Assembly (NCBI GenBank): GCA_008973525.1
Contig: WACJ01000056.1
Coordinates: 186,001 to 250,000, forward strand
DNA from: Stenopsyche tienmushanensis
Taxonomy: Eukaryota > Arthropoda > Insecta > Trichoptera > Stenopsychidae
Length of the DNA: 64,000 nt
Direction of reading: 5' to 3'
In this document: positions 25,507 to 36,429 of the stretch, piece after piece
Layout: each line of letters begins with the position of its first letter
How positions within the stretch are numbered: position 1 is the first letter of the stretch
Notes under the pieces: generated by a model
The model's input: the letters and a program-made list of their open reading frames with translations, nothing else
Told to the model about the DNA's origin: nothing
Database searches by the model: none
Made by a program: the position numbers and the translations under genes

Positions 25507-25968
25507 AATTAGAAGTATTTTTAAAAAGTCCTAACTCTAGTCCTACTATATCAATAATGGTCGGGGTTAACCAATAAGATAGTTATATTGGGAGGTTCTT
25601 GTGTATAAGAAAAAGCTGTTGCTTCCATGAGAACGCATGAATATATTTTCATAGATTGACATCCAAAATACGTGAAAATATGCAGGGATAAAATTGATAT
25701 TGATTCTTTTTAATTATACTGGTATACAAGTCTGAATTTTTATATTCGTGTTTTAAACAGAGTGAACTTATCATAATATAAATATCAGACGCAATAAGAA
25801 ATAACGATCTTTCAAACAATGGCGAATTATTTAATGCAATATATTTGAAGAAGAACAATAATAGTATAATGTTATGATAAAACCCAAGCAGACGGCAATA
25901 AAACCATGCCATTGTCTGGGATATCATAGATTTGTGAAAAAATACTGAAAAGGAGCAGTATTTTCATT

Positions 25969-26022
25969 TGATTCGGGCGCCATTATTATAATAGAGCAGT
26001 GGCGCCACCTGGGGTCGAATTT
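25969..26022. repeat. Short GGCGCCA..TGGCGCC repeat, copy 2
   Basis: Partner of 11910-11966, in the same orientation: GATTCGGGCGCCATT, an AT spacer, then AGTGGCGCCACCTGGGG. Confidence 0.5.
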
Positions 26023-27415
26023 AAATATTGAAATCTAAATATGCAGTTTGGTTCTAAAACACGATTCAATTCTGGCTTTAAAGCGCGTTTTATTATCCAA
26101 TATAAGTAATGATGTCATCAAGTAGGGGATTAATCATGTCCGAACGGGCTCGCACCATCGGTGGTTCAAACCTGACCCAATCCCAACCGTCGGGCTCCCT
26201 TCCAGATTAATTGTTATTTTTTTAATTAACTCTTTCCGAAGGTGATTTATATCCTGGTTAACAAGTTGATCATAAAGCTTTGATTGATTGCCCCACTGAT
26301 TGAGCAACCCGATTTCGTAAGAGCTGTTGGTGAGGTGGTGCAGGAAGCACGCGATGCCAACATCAATAATACAGCACGCGCACTCTGTCCAGTGTAATTT
26401 GGAATCGCATCGAAATCGTTAACCGTACGGATTTGGGATATTTCCGATTATCCGTGACCTGATTAGCCAATTATCCTCGGATACGAGCGATTACGCCATG
26501 GAAAAATCACCATGAATTGATTTCATAGTTATGTCTCACGTTAGGGGTATCGTTTGGCAGTCGAGGCAGTTTTGGCACTAATTTGCGCGATGGTAAATCA
26601 AAAAGTTGGAAACGATAAAAACGAATCCCCAGGCTATAATATCGGATAAACAAACGTATACCACAGTGATGATATAATCGAATACACGTTAAATCGTTCA
26701 ATGGTTGGCCATTCGGACATGGAAGCTCTGTAACTGTCTGGCTTTATTCATAGTCTATTTTTCGCTTTAAGGCTTGTTTTGAATACATTTTTTGATACAA
26801 GTTAACTTCAATGACATCTGTCTGCTATTCTTATGGCCAATATATTTATTTTATATAAGAAAATACACCAGACATAAGTACTAAAACGTCTTTAGATGAT
26901 CTTTTTACATTTTTCAATTATATTTCCACGATTCATTTAAGTATATTCTTGATCTACTTTCTATTCGTTTGTCTGGCAAAATGTCGACTGCGACCAATTC
27001 AATTGTGTTGCCCTATCAATTAAGTCTTTCGCTTTGATCTTGTCCCTTATCCCACTATTTTATTTATTATCACATAGCACATTTTAAAAATATAACTGAT
27101 AATATATAGATATCTACTCAATGTAATCGATTTTAACATATGGCAACATCAACATAATAATAGAATAACGCTTGGGGGAAAATATGCGCGCGGAATGAGA
27201 GTTGGTGCGGTAACGGCAGATGTTTTAAATAATGAATGCCCCATTACATCCCACCAAATATGATGGTATTGACTTCAACATAACATGTGTTATAGTATAT
27301 TAAATCCTTAATTCTTATTATAAAGTTTCATATTCAAAACATTTGTTAAAGGGGTGTTTTCTTTTACAATTTTAAAGAAATAAATTTAGGTTTTTTTTAC
27401 ATATTTTCAAAGCAT
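26023..27415. other. No gene recognised
   Basis: No domain, repeat match or RNA gene recognised in this stretch. Confidence 0.5.
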
Positions 27416-27419
27416 AGAC

Positions 27420-27760
27420 TTTTAAAAATATATCTTCTAAAGAAATCTCCAAAATTCCAATTACTTACATAGTTATAGCTATTTTACTGACATGGTAACT
27501 GAGCCGATCCTACCAGAATAAAAGCTTTAAATGTGTTTTTATCGAAACGCCTTTTTTGTAACACGGTTGACATGATATCTCAATTTAAAATCATTTGATT
27601 TATTTTAAAATTTGTAAGAATATTATATATATAATCATCTATTGTTTCTACCAGATTAATATTAAAATTTAATTTTAAACTATTTTTTAAAAAATTAAAA
27701 GTGTAAAAAAATAAAACCAAAAAATGACTTTTTTTAAACAGTTATTTTGCATACTTGTAT
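27420..27760 (-). repeat. Family E element, partial copy
   Basis: Read on the minus strand this carries the E body in order: GGTAGAAACAATAGATGATT, TTGAGATATCATGTCAACCG, the AACGCGTTT-region variant, CAGTAAAATAGCTATAACT and GTAAGTAATTGGAATTTTGG. Terminal repeats are missing, so it is an internal fragment. Confidence 0.6.
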
Positions 27761-27839
27761 ACATTATTTTTCTTTTATTGAGGTAGGAACTATAGCGACA
27801 TTTTTATTAATTAACAATCATTTTTATTTATTTTATTTT

Positions 27840-28110
27840 AAATGACTAAAAGGGTAGAAATTATGTCAACCAAGAGAAACCCTTTTTTACCCCTTATACC
27901 AGCTTTTAAATTTTTTAATTTAAATTTTTCTTTGTATATTCTGAAAATGTCAGTAAATATCTATAGGTATAGGCATTTTACGTCTTCAAATTTTAACTTT
28001 CGACCCTCGATATGCGCGATTTTCTATTACGATTTCACCATTACGCGACATGTAGGCAGATACCATTCTAGTTTTTCAACTGAAATTTGACCCCAGTTTA
28101 AGAACCACTG
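27840..28110 (-). mobile_element. hAT-like element, one end
   Basis: On the minus strand the element starts CAGTGGTTCTTAAACTGGGG at 28110, a classic hAT terminal repeat pattern. The opposite end was not found, so the length is set arbitrarily by the last sequence I can relate to it and could be shorter or longer. No transposase frame visible. Confidence 0.45.
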
Positions 28111-28134
28111 TTTTAAACGACCAAAGCTTGCACT

Positions 28135-28370
28135 AAAAATTCGTTTTCGAGTCAAGATAGCAGTTTGAAATTTGCACACACAATTTTTTCCATACTAATA
28201 GTTTTTGTGCATACAAATGTTAGTCTACCTGAAATAGCCCTTTTTTAAACGATCCCTTTTTTTGCCCATTATTCTAATTTCATGCAGTCAATCAATTTAT
28301 TAAGGTTTTACTACAGAATTTGGTGTTTAAAATCTGCCAAAATGCCTTATAAACAAGCAAAAAGGTGTAT
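28135..28370. repeat. Dispersed repeat, partner at 2685-2955
   Basis: Direct-orientation match to 2685-2955. It lies 25 bp beyond an hAT-like end, but the partner copy has no such end beside it, so the two are probably independent. Confidence 0.6.
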
Positions 28371-31130
28371 TATTTATATATGAGCCACATTTTAATTTAC
28401 CTAATTTTACCTTTATGAATTCCAAATTTGATTTGCAATAATAAATAAAATATCATTAGTATCGATTCTGAAAGGCACTTCTTAAGAGTCGCCGAGAGAA
28501 CTTAGGTTTTTTGGAATTGATGGACAATATTTTCCTGCTATCACCTATTCATGTAAATTTATATCGATTTTCTATTTCGAAACGTCGGGTGGAAACTATG
28601 TAACAATCAGTAGCAATTCGATTCTTAGCTCAACCGGTCGGCTATATTATATTGTCACAATGTTCAAAGTGCATGTGCATGTGCGAAATGGTATTCAAAC
28701 TGCATTTTAGAACCTGAATGCATCTTTATCGTCATCCAGCGATAATATTCAGGCAAGTCTTTATCGTTTTTAAGTGTGTCGTCATACGATTTGATGCGAT
28801 CTTTAGGTGATCAGGTCGATCAGGCGTATCATCGATTTATAATGGATTGAAGGTCTTTGATGTCTATTTAAGGATATAGGATTTAAGAGACGTTGAAATA
28901 TTGATTTTTTAAAGCCAAGATCCATATTAAAATATTATTGTCACAATCGGCTCTAAATACAATACGATGTAAGATGTCTTGATGGTTGAATGAAATAGGA
29001 TGGATACAATGAGTATCTGATGAGCCATGATCCTGGTCATGGCAGGATCTTCAAATCATTATACAGTCAGGCTCAAATTTGATAATATATAAACTAAATT
29101 ATGGCTTAAATTGACGTTTCTTCAGACATCTGCATATTCTGTCCAAATGAAATCATTCCATTGGATGCGAATTCTTAGACAAGAAATTTCCCATTCCAAA
29201 TTTTGTAATGCAAATCTTAGCAAAGTGCGGACTGACTGTCATCCGGAAATACGTATGCAAATCCGACCCAAATTATTTTCTCTGGTCTTTCCCGATCCCG
29301 CTCTATGGTAATGAAGCGTCTTCCTAAGACGTCTTCAGATCATCCCGACGTGCCAAATTGAAATAAAAACAGTATCTATATTCCACGTCCGAGCCACGTA
29401 ATTGATATGTACGAATTTGTACGCAATTGAGGATACTGCTGGTCCATCATGTCCGTAATGCTCCATCATGGAGTGGATTAAATGTCCTGTGGTGTGCGTG
29501 TGTGTATGTATGCTGGAAGGACACATGTCCCGGCCTATACATCTATATAATGTCCACCCCATGTCACTTGGGCGACCGACCATTTTATGGCGGTTTCAAC
29601 CTTTTTTTATATTTATCCCTGATGCTGAACGCACACCAGCCCGAAAAGGCTGTGGAGAAATATGGAAGGTAAGACGAATATTTTTAAGAGGATGCTCCTG
29701 GATTACAAACTACATAAACATGTCTACTCATCTATTTATGTATGTGTGCGTGCATACATCCGTGGGCTTAGGCTGTGTTTGGAGGTTTCAGTTTTTTTTT
29801 CAGGCGGCACTTAATCCGAATTGTCTTTTGACAGTGATGAAATATCTCCCCGTATAAATGTTTGATTTATATCGTGTATTTTTTGCCAAATCGAAGGACA
29901 CTCGAGTGTTATACTCGATCATGATATTTCTCATACATCATGATTACGTTGTTGTGACATTTAGCGACGAGCATAAAGGCGATGGAAGATTTTCTTCCGA
30001 AAACTACATACAAAAATAATTATTCAAAAGAAGGCTGATTTTCCTAATCGAAATTAATGGCGGAATTTATTAGACTAGCCTCCCATTTACTTAATAAAAT
30101 TACCTTGGAATAAATAAAGATTAGTTTATATTGACGCTAAATACAATATTATTGATGTGATACCTTTAATTCATCAAAAAAATATTTTCATACTAGGCTA
30201 AATATATAGCTATTTGAAGAAGAAGTGTACATTATTAAAATTAACTTGATAAATATAAATTATTCTTAATAAAACACCCATTTAACATGAATACAACCAT
30301 ACTTAGATGCATAAAAGTAAACATTTCACGTTTATAACGATCAAAATCCATCTTAACAAAACGCAATATTTTTGATTTCCTATTATTAACAATATTAAAA
30401 TAGAAAAGCATCATATATTTTGTTATTAAAACGAATTAAAATTAATAAATAGTCAAGTTCCATTAATCTAATGGATAAATTTTAAGTTAATACATTAAAA
30501 ATTATACTTTTATACTCGTTATAACCAAGTTCGGCTGTAAATATGCTGTAGGACCCAATTAATCAATTGATCAAAGTATAAATCGCATTAAAATATAATT
30601 TCAATTAACAATTGACAATATCGCCAAAATAATATAATTTTTAACATGATCCTTTGGCTTTTAACACGCTCTCGGTGGGAAGAGAATTTTTATCATTTAT
30701 ATGGTCTGAACTTTATCGTTATGAATTGTTTATCTTTTACGCACTGTTGATTTAATTACAGTTTTAGATTATAAATAAACTATTGCTAGTTGTTACATAT
30801 TGAATTCATTAAGTTTGAATAAATGAAATATGTAACACATAAAACACGGTTTTATACATCATGGTTTTGATGTAACACGGTTTAGCACAATTTTGTTCAA
30901 CGCGCTTTAAAAAAACATTCAGAATATTATTTTATTGAAAATGATCGCATGATGGAAAAAATTATATCTATATTAAAAGAAGATAATCGCATATTACAGA
31001 ATTTTTAAAGGCTAAATTCAAAAATACTCCGAGTCCTACGATGATGAAAAATCACAACTGATCTCTAAAAAGAGTCGAACATATAGAATTATTATTGATA
31101 ACAATGTTGAATAAATCGTTTAAATTTCCA
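28371..31130. other. No gene recognised
   Basis: Mostly very AT-rich. A short segment ending ATATGGAAG and followed by GTAAGA (29659-29673) looks like a donor, but the frame before it is short and unrecognised. GT-rich microsatellite-like sequence lies near 29500. Confidence 0.45.
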
Positions 31131-31134
31131 AATA

Positions 31135-31687
31135 CACTCAAAACTCTTTTTGTGCGAATTCGAAGTTATGCGGTTTTTTTTAAGGTATTTTTTTCTTTTT
31201 TTAAATTTCATAAAGAGTGCGTATCGAGATGTTTTGGATAAAATAGGAAAAAAATCATCGACATTAACCGAAATTTGGAAAAAAAATCACAATATGGAAA
31301 TGTGTAAATCTTATTGCATCTGCTATCGCTGAATTACGATCAAGCCCTTTATTCTGGTTTAGATTTTTTGAAAAAATTGATTTCGTTTTTTTGCATTTTT
31401 CCAATATTTCAGCTTTTTTAAATACATTTTTATGTCAAAATATATTTTTTAACGATTTAAAAAAAAAAATAAAACTGATAATTATTATTATTAAATATGT
31501 TATTTTTTAATTGCCTTATCGTTTTCCTGTTTTTTTATTAACCTTTTTTATGCGATTTTGGATGTATTTTATATAGCTGTCTCAAAGTTATGCGGTTTTT
31601 AAAATCCATGGAACAAATCTTCAATTTTTCTGTGTAAGCCATAGCTTTTTGTGTGCGAATCTACCGCAAAAAATAATCGAAAAAGTG
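31135..31687 (-). mobile_element. Family E, TA-flanked MITE, copy 3
   Basis: Starts CACTCAAAACTCTTTTTGTG after TA (31133-31134) and ends, read from the other strand, CACTTTTTCGATTATTTTTT before TA (31688-31689). The order of body words is reversed relative to copies 1 and 2, so it lies on the minus strand: GAAGTTATGCGG at the left, CAAAGTTATGCGGTTTTT near the right. The central GATATCATGTCAACC part is missing, which makes this an internally deleted form of about 553 bp. Confidence 0.65.
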
Positions 31688-31879
31688 TATAAAATAGCAT
31701 TATTTTTGTCAAAATATTGGATATATTTTCGATTTTCTGCGATTTTTTGATTGGCTTTATCGATGATTGTATGCATATTGAGTAACGTAGTTTAAAAGTT
31801 ATCAATATACCTTGAATATTTTGAAAGTTATAGTGATTTTCTATAAAATGGCATGCGATAACCCCGCCAGAAATGTGTT

Positions 31880-31945
31880 AATATGCATCTTGGAATTTTT
31901 GAACCATTCCCATGGAAGCATAAACGATTCAAACACACATTTATC
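31880..31945 (+). repeat. Short dispersed repeat, partner near 44180
   Basis: CATTCCCATGGAAGCATAAA continuing to CGATTCA matches GCGTTCCCACGGAAGCATAA continuing to ACGATTCA at about 44187-44213. GCGTTCCCACGG also recurs at 63090, and its complement at 33685. Likely the end of an old element. Confidence 0.45.
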
Positions 31946-31997
31946 ATAAAAGTCATATCATTTTAACATTTTTAGATGATAAAATATTAATCTATTT

Positions 31998-32066
31998 TAA
32001 TTTTTTTGTTACAGGTATGTGCTCTCTCAGCAAAAGTTGGATATACTTTGATGTGATACTGTATGT
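31998..32066 (+). promoter_or_regulatory. Candidate recursive splice site or micro-exon 1
   Basis: A T-rich tract ending TTACAG (AG at 32013-32014) is joined directly to GTATGTGCT, so an acceptor and a donor share one boundary. A second donor, GTATGTA, begins at 32061, leaving a 46 nt segment between. The site at 63832 has the same arrangement and a related segment. Juxtaposed 3' and 5' splice sites are the hallmark of recursive splicing (ratchet points) in long insect introns. Read instead as an exon starting G-TAT-GTG it encodes YVLSQQKLDIL and a stop. No host exon is identified, so this is a sequence-pattern call. Confidence 0.45.
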
Positions 32067-32105
32067 ATAACTTTGTTTTATGATTATATTAATGTTTAAT
32101 ATGAT

Positions 32106-32193
32106 TCAATAAGTTTGTAGGATTGTTATTTTGGAAGAAATTGCTAAAAACTGAACCCAAAAAAAAAGATAGATAAACCTACAAACTTATTGA
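32106..32193. repeat. Perfect 16 bp inverted repeat
   Basis: TCAATAAGTTTGTAGG (32106-32121) is exactly complementary to CCTACAAACTTATTGA (32178-32193), with a 56 nt loop. It lies 45 nt beyond the splice-like site at 32061. It could be a small fold-back element or an RNA hairpin. Confidence 0.5.
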
Positions 32194-32939
32194 GTGATGT
32201 GTTTATCTTGTATGATTAACGTTTTTGGATTTATTTGATAATGATCAATTGACATAAGGGATCAGTGCTATACAGAACAATGAAAATTTATGATATCATT
32301 ATCACATTACAACCACAAGTAGACTAATGCTTGGAATTAATTGGTAGTATGAAAGCCACCTTGGAATGATCCTCTAGAGACGTGAGGTGAATAGATATAC
32401 GAGTGGATGATAGGATCAGCGAAATACATATGGTATAATGGATGGGATTGGTTCAAAATTGTCTTTAATAAGGGCACGATGATGTTAAATAATAAAATAT
32501 TGGAATGGAGGCGTTCCTCGTGGCGCAAAATTGTTATAATGATGGAGTTGTATGGAAATTCTGATCTAAAATAATTTTCATACTGAAATTAATTGATGAC
32601 GTGAAGTGGCCCACATATGAAAATGATCAAGAACATTGCAGAGGAGTGTATTAGATGACGCAATGTACAACATTTCTATGACACATTGATTCGAATGTAC
32701 ACCGTTTTTGATGATTTCATCATCAATTTTAATATATTTTTTAATAGTTTCCATGTAGTTTTTTGGCGATATAATTTAGACATGTGTACGATTGCATATT
32801 GCATATTTGATAGCGTAATCACACATTGATTGATTACCACCGCTAATGGTCGAAACCCAATAAAAATCAGCATACTCAACGCAAATAATAAATTAGACCG
32901 CTTTTTACGATTCATCATCTGGATGGTTGTAATCCGACG

Positions 32940-33053
32940 ATGTTTCGAGATCCGAAAAATATTCAACGTGCGGATGATAAACGATTCATCTCGACACCAG
33001 GTGGAACGAAGACCTGGTATCCACGTGCCGCATATACACGTACTAATTGGCAG
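32940..33053 (+). CDS. Possible coding exon, unidentified
   Basis: From the ATG at 32940 the plus strand reads a compact frame with residues FISTPGGTKTWYPRAAYTR and ends NWQ at CAG, followed by a good donor, GTGAGG (33054). The block 32940-33250 is less AT-rich than its surroundings and codon use looks protein-like. I do not recognise the protein, and no clear acceptor or promoter precedes it. The opposite strand is also open (33169 to 32963, with motifs such as HLPLFLTCQLVRVYAARGYQ) and also looks protein-like, so even the strand is uncertain. It lies 0.9 kb downstream of the splice-like site at 32015 on the same strand. Confidence 0.25.
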
Positions 33054-33179
33054 GTGAGGAACAGCGGCAGGTGGTTTTCGATTTGCAGCTGCTGTAACAT
33101 ACGACCACCAGAAAATTTCTCAAAACGCGGTGCTACATCCTCGCGGAGCGAGCTGATCGTCCGAGGCATTCAATAATGC

Positions 33180-34026
33180 GACATCAGGTGCAATTGAGCT
33201 TCGCTCAAATGAAAAGGTCACTCGAAAGCTCTCGGGAGCTTTCGTAAACGCTCTTAAAAAGCGCCCCATTAGCATTCAAATTGACACGAATTTATAAATA
33301 TATTAAGACGATGCAGTTGTTCATGAAGCGCCCAAAAGAACCGCCAAAAATGTTTATCCGAGATCAAAGAATAATGGGCGATGATGCATCCGAAGCCCAC
33401 TACAAACATACACGGCGTAATGATATCAAAGAACTTGAGGATTTCCGCATCGAATTATGAAACCAAGGACTGTCATGTATTATTTATAAGTGTAAAAATA
33501 GTCTGGCTTAAATTGGTGGGATTCGTTGCTAGCATCGAGATGCTGTGGATCTGATAATCGATTGAATACCAACGACAACTTGAATATTGAAGACCTAATT
33601 ATATGACTTATAACATATTAATCGTCATATTTTTAAATTAATGCCCGATAAAATAATAATGTCATACAGTGTGTGTGTGTCCGTGGGAACGCTTTGATAT
33701 CGTTGATTATTTAATGCATTTTTATGGTAAAAATTCTAGTTAAATGAAAAATTTTTACATTGAAAAACATATGCAGATCATATTGAATTCTTGAATTTAT
33801 ACAGCATTTTACATCAGAAATTTTACATTTACTGTAGTGGCATAAAGTTTTAGAATAGACCCATTGTATGGAGCTACAGTCGATTTGCTCGTTAATGTTA
33901 TTGCCACGATACGTTCGCAGGTCATATATAACATCATTGATGGCCAATAAAAGCGATTTGGACGTTTTCATAGACAAATTGAAGATAAAAGCAAGATAAT
34001 GCCTTTAATAGAATAGTTTTGGTTGT
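33180..34026. other. No gene recognised
   Basis: No domain or repeat copy seen apart from a GTGTGTGTGT microsatellite near 33671 and the complement of a GCGTTCCCACGG word at 33685. Confidence 0.5.
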
Positions 34027-34065
34027 TTAACCACTTGAGCGTCAGCGACTCACCGGTGAGTCGCT
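34027..34065. repeat. Perfect 22 bp palindrome beside TTAA
   Basis: AGCGACTCACC followed by GGTGAGTCGCT (34044-34065) is a perfect palindrome. It begins 13 bp after TTAA (34027-34030), with CCACTTGAGCGTC between. TTAACCACTTGAGCG resembles the ends of some piggyBac-like elements, and the palindrome could be a sub-terminal hairpin. The matching far end was not found. Confidence 0.5.
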
Positions 34066-34163
34066 ATGGTTTTCACTAAAAAATTCAAATATTATTTTGA
34101 AAATATGCCCGAAATAACATTAACAACAATAAAGTTGGAAGTATCGTCATCTTTAAATCTAAG

Positions 34164-34520
34164 TAAAATTCCTTTCTGCTGAGACACGGACTAAAACTCG
34201 CAAAATTCCCGATTTCCCGACAAATTATTTATTTCCGTCGCTGCAGATGAATACTTATATACTATAATACTTTGATTTGATTCGTAATTATATTATGGAG
34301 GAATACAAAAATTCTGAACCCCGTATCTATTATATTTCATATCAATATTCCCATTATTAAAGTCGAGGTGTAGTAAATACATCACCGGTAGGGAACGGTT
34401 ATTATAACAATTTGTAAAACATATATGTACTGTATATATGTATATATATTAGACAGTTACTGTCCCTAGGCGTCGCCTAATAACGCCAATTAATAGTTAC
34501 GCCACTGTTTCCAAGCGTAA
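34164..34520 (+). repeat. Dispersed repeat family R, copy C
   Basis: Begins AAAATTCCTTTCTGCTGAG and follows the family order through GTTACGCCACTGTTTCCAAG, then stops before the CCGGGATCCCGGG tail present in copies A and B. It shares the GGCGTCGCCTAA segment with copy D only, so C and D form a subgroup. Confidence 0.65.
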
Positions 34521-34784
34521 ATTGCTGTTGCTGATTAATAATCGATATTTGACTTCTCCATTGTTCATCCTTTCCAATTGCTAACAATACACATTTGAAG
34601 TTATTGTTTCGCCAGGTTTCATAAATTCATAATGAATAATTCCTTGAATATCCCATCAAACGCACAAAATAATCTTGCCAGTCGTCAATCCAGGTTTCGG
34701 AGTCGGAAATGGTTTTTGTCTCAGCAAAATCAATTGACGTTTAAACATGTTATAAACAACTAATTTTTCAACCCCAGTCACAAT

Positions 34785-34872
34785 TCGGTGCAAAAAGGGA
34801 CAAACTTTTTGTCTTGACAACAAAACTTTGCACGTGTTTCGTCGCTCAAGAAAGTTCGTGCGGCATTCAAGT
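34785..34872 (+). repeat. Partner of the LTR-remnant leader at 2020-2115
   Basis: Shares GTGCAAAAAGGGAC, CTTGACAACAAAACTTTGCA, CGTGTTTCGTCGCTC and GTTCGTGCGGCATTC with the complement of 2020-2115. If that segment is leader sequence of an LTR element, this is a second fragment of the same element. Confidence 0.5.
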
Positions 34873-36175
34873 CCTCATTCGATTCGCCTTCTTGATTCGT
34901 TTTAAAAACTGTCAATCACAGTGAATACATCATCTGTGATAGTCTCATCATCAGTTTTCCAGGACTTATCGATACACCTAATAATTATTTGATTGATGTA
35001 TGAATATTTAGTTGGTCCGGGCGATGGTAGATATATAAAATGGTGTTTATCATGTATAGTAATATAATATTACTCAAATTGATAATTAATTAATATTATG
35101 CGTATCACTGATGCGCATGCGCCTTTAATCCCTGACGTCACCCAAACAACTGTTAACGATTTTGCAACAAACGGGACACCACGGTCCCCAGCGTTGTTAT
35201 CACTGATATCGTCGGATAATCGCAAGAATAATGTCCGAATCCAGTCACTAAGATTACTATCCCGTCGGTAAATCAGTTACCATATTTTCGCCATTAAAAC
35301 CACCTGTTCCGGCACGATCCGGTCGCCATCCCTTGCATTTTTTACAAGATTCCCTCTTAACCCTGCCGCTTTTTACCCCACGGAGACCTTCCCTTCGTCC
35401 TGGTATCATCGTAACACCATCCTCCAGGATTTTTATTATTTTTCGAGGGGTTTTATACTGCCGACGTATTCCAGGGCTTATACAACTTTCAATCATTTGT
35501 CATTTTTTTCCTCGACCGCTTGTCTACGCGCAGCCTATTTTTCAATTCTCATCGTTCCCGGCGCGGCTTCGACCTTATTTTCTATAATTTTCCGAGCGAA
35601 ATTTCATATCTCCCGCTCGGCGAATTTTCCGGGATGATTCATTACGAGTCCTCTTACATAAACGCTAAATTATATTTTTCAGCAGTCCGTGATTTCAGCG
35701 TACCTGCTAGCTTTCATAATTAACATTGAGATCGCATCGAGATATTATTTGTATTCAAGCGCTGTATACATTACAAGGTAGCTTCCATATCCTTTGTATT
35801 AGATTTCCTGATGTTGTTTCCGGCTCTGTGATATAGAAGCCGATTTAATTAAGCTCCTTTTAATAAGTAAATCCAATCTATTAAAAGTGCACAACGATAT
35901 CCGCATGCCGGAATATGAAGTATTCAAATCGTTTAAGCTGCATATCACACATATGATAATAAACACATTAATATTGCATGCAACGCATCCATTAATATTC
36001 AAGTGTGCCGAACACGAATAGTCTTATTTGGCGGATCCCACCCCATGGCAGAATATATTTAAATTTCATACTACGCTTATTTGAATTAGGCGATCCCCAT
36101 TAATTACAGGTGGCATCCTAAACTGGTTCTGAAATTATTTTGCATTTATTATCATATTTTAATGTAAACTATAAA
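34873..36175. other. No gene recognised
   Basis: The 35140-35700 part is less AT-rich with overlapping open frames on both strands (35257-35587), but no domain, start context or splice pair supports a gene. Confidence 0.45.
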
Positions 36176-36179
36176 AATA

Positions 36180-36425
36180 TAATGAACAATAATGCCTATG
36201 TTATTTATGCAAATGTAAACAGTAAGTTGACAAAGTTTTATCGTAATCGGATGAATGGTATGGAAGTGCATTAAATACGAACAAACAAACATTGATTTTT
36301 ATGATTATGCCTATATTATTCGCGCAATTCTTAGCAATAAATGAACGAGGTTTTATCGCAATCTGATGAACGGTAAGGCAGCGCATTACATACGAACAAA
36401 CAGATATTAATTTGTATACATTAGA
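36180..36425 (+). repeat. Tandem-unit dispersed repeat H, copy b
   Basis: Two units with GACAAAGTTTTATCGTAATC, GATGAATGGTATGGAAGTGC, AAACAAACATTGATTTTTAT and their second versions (GAGGTTTTATCGCAATCTGA, GAACGGTAAGGCAGCGCATT). Same orientation as copies c and d, opposite to copy a. No terminal part is present. Confidence 0.6.
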
Positions 36426-36429
36426 TAAT

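Noticed and set aside
29468..29857. 129-codon plus-strand frame with a possible GTAAGA donor inside
   Set aside because: Composition is dominated by GT-rich sequence, no domain is recognised and the acceptor needed to use the donor is weak.
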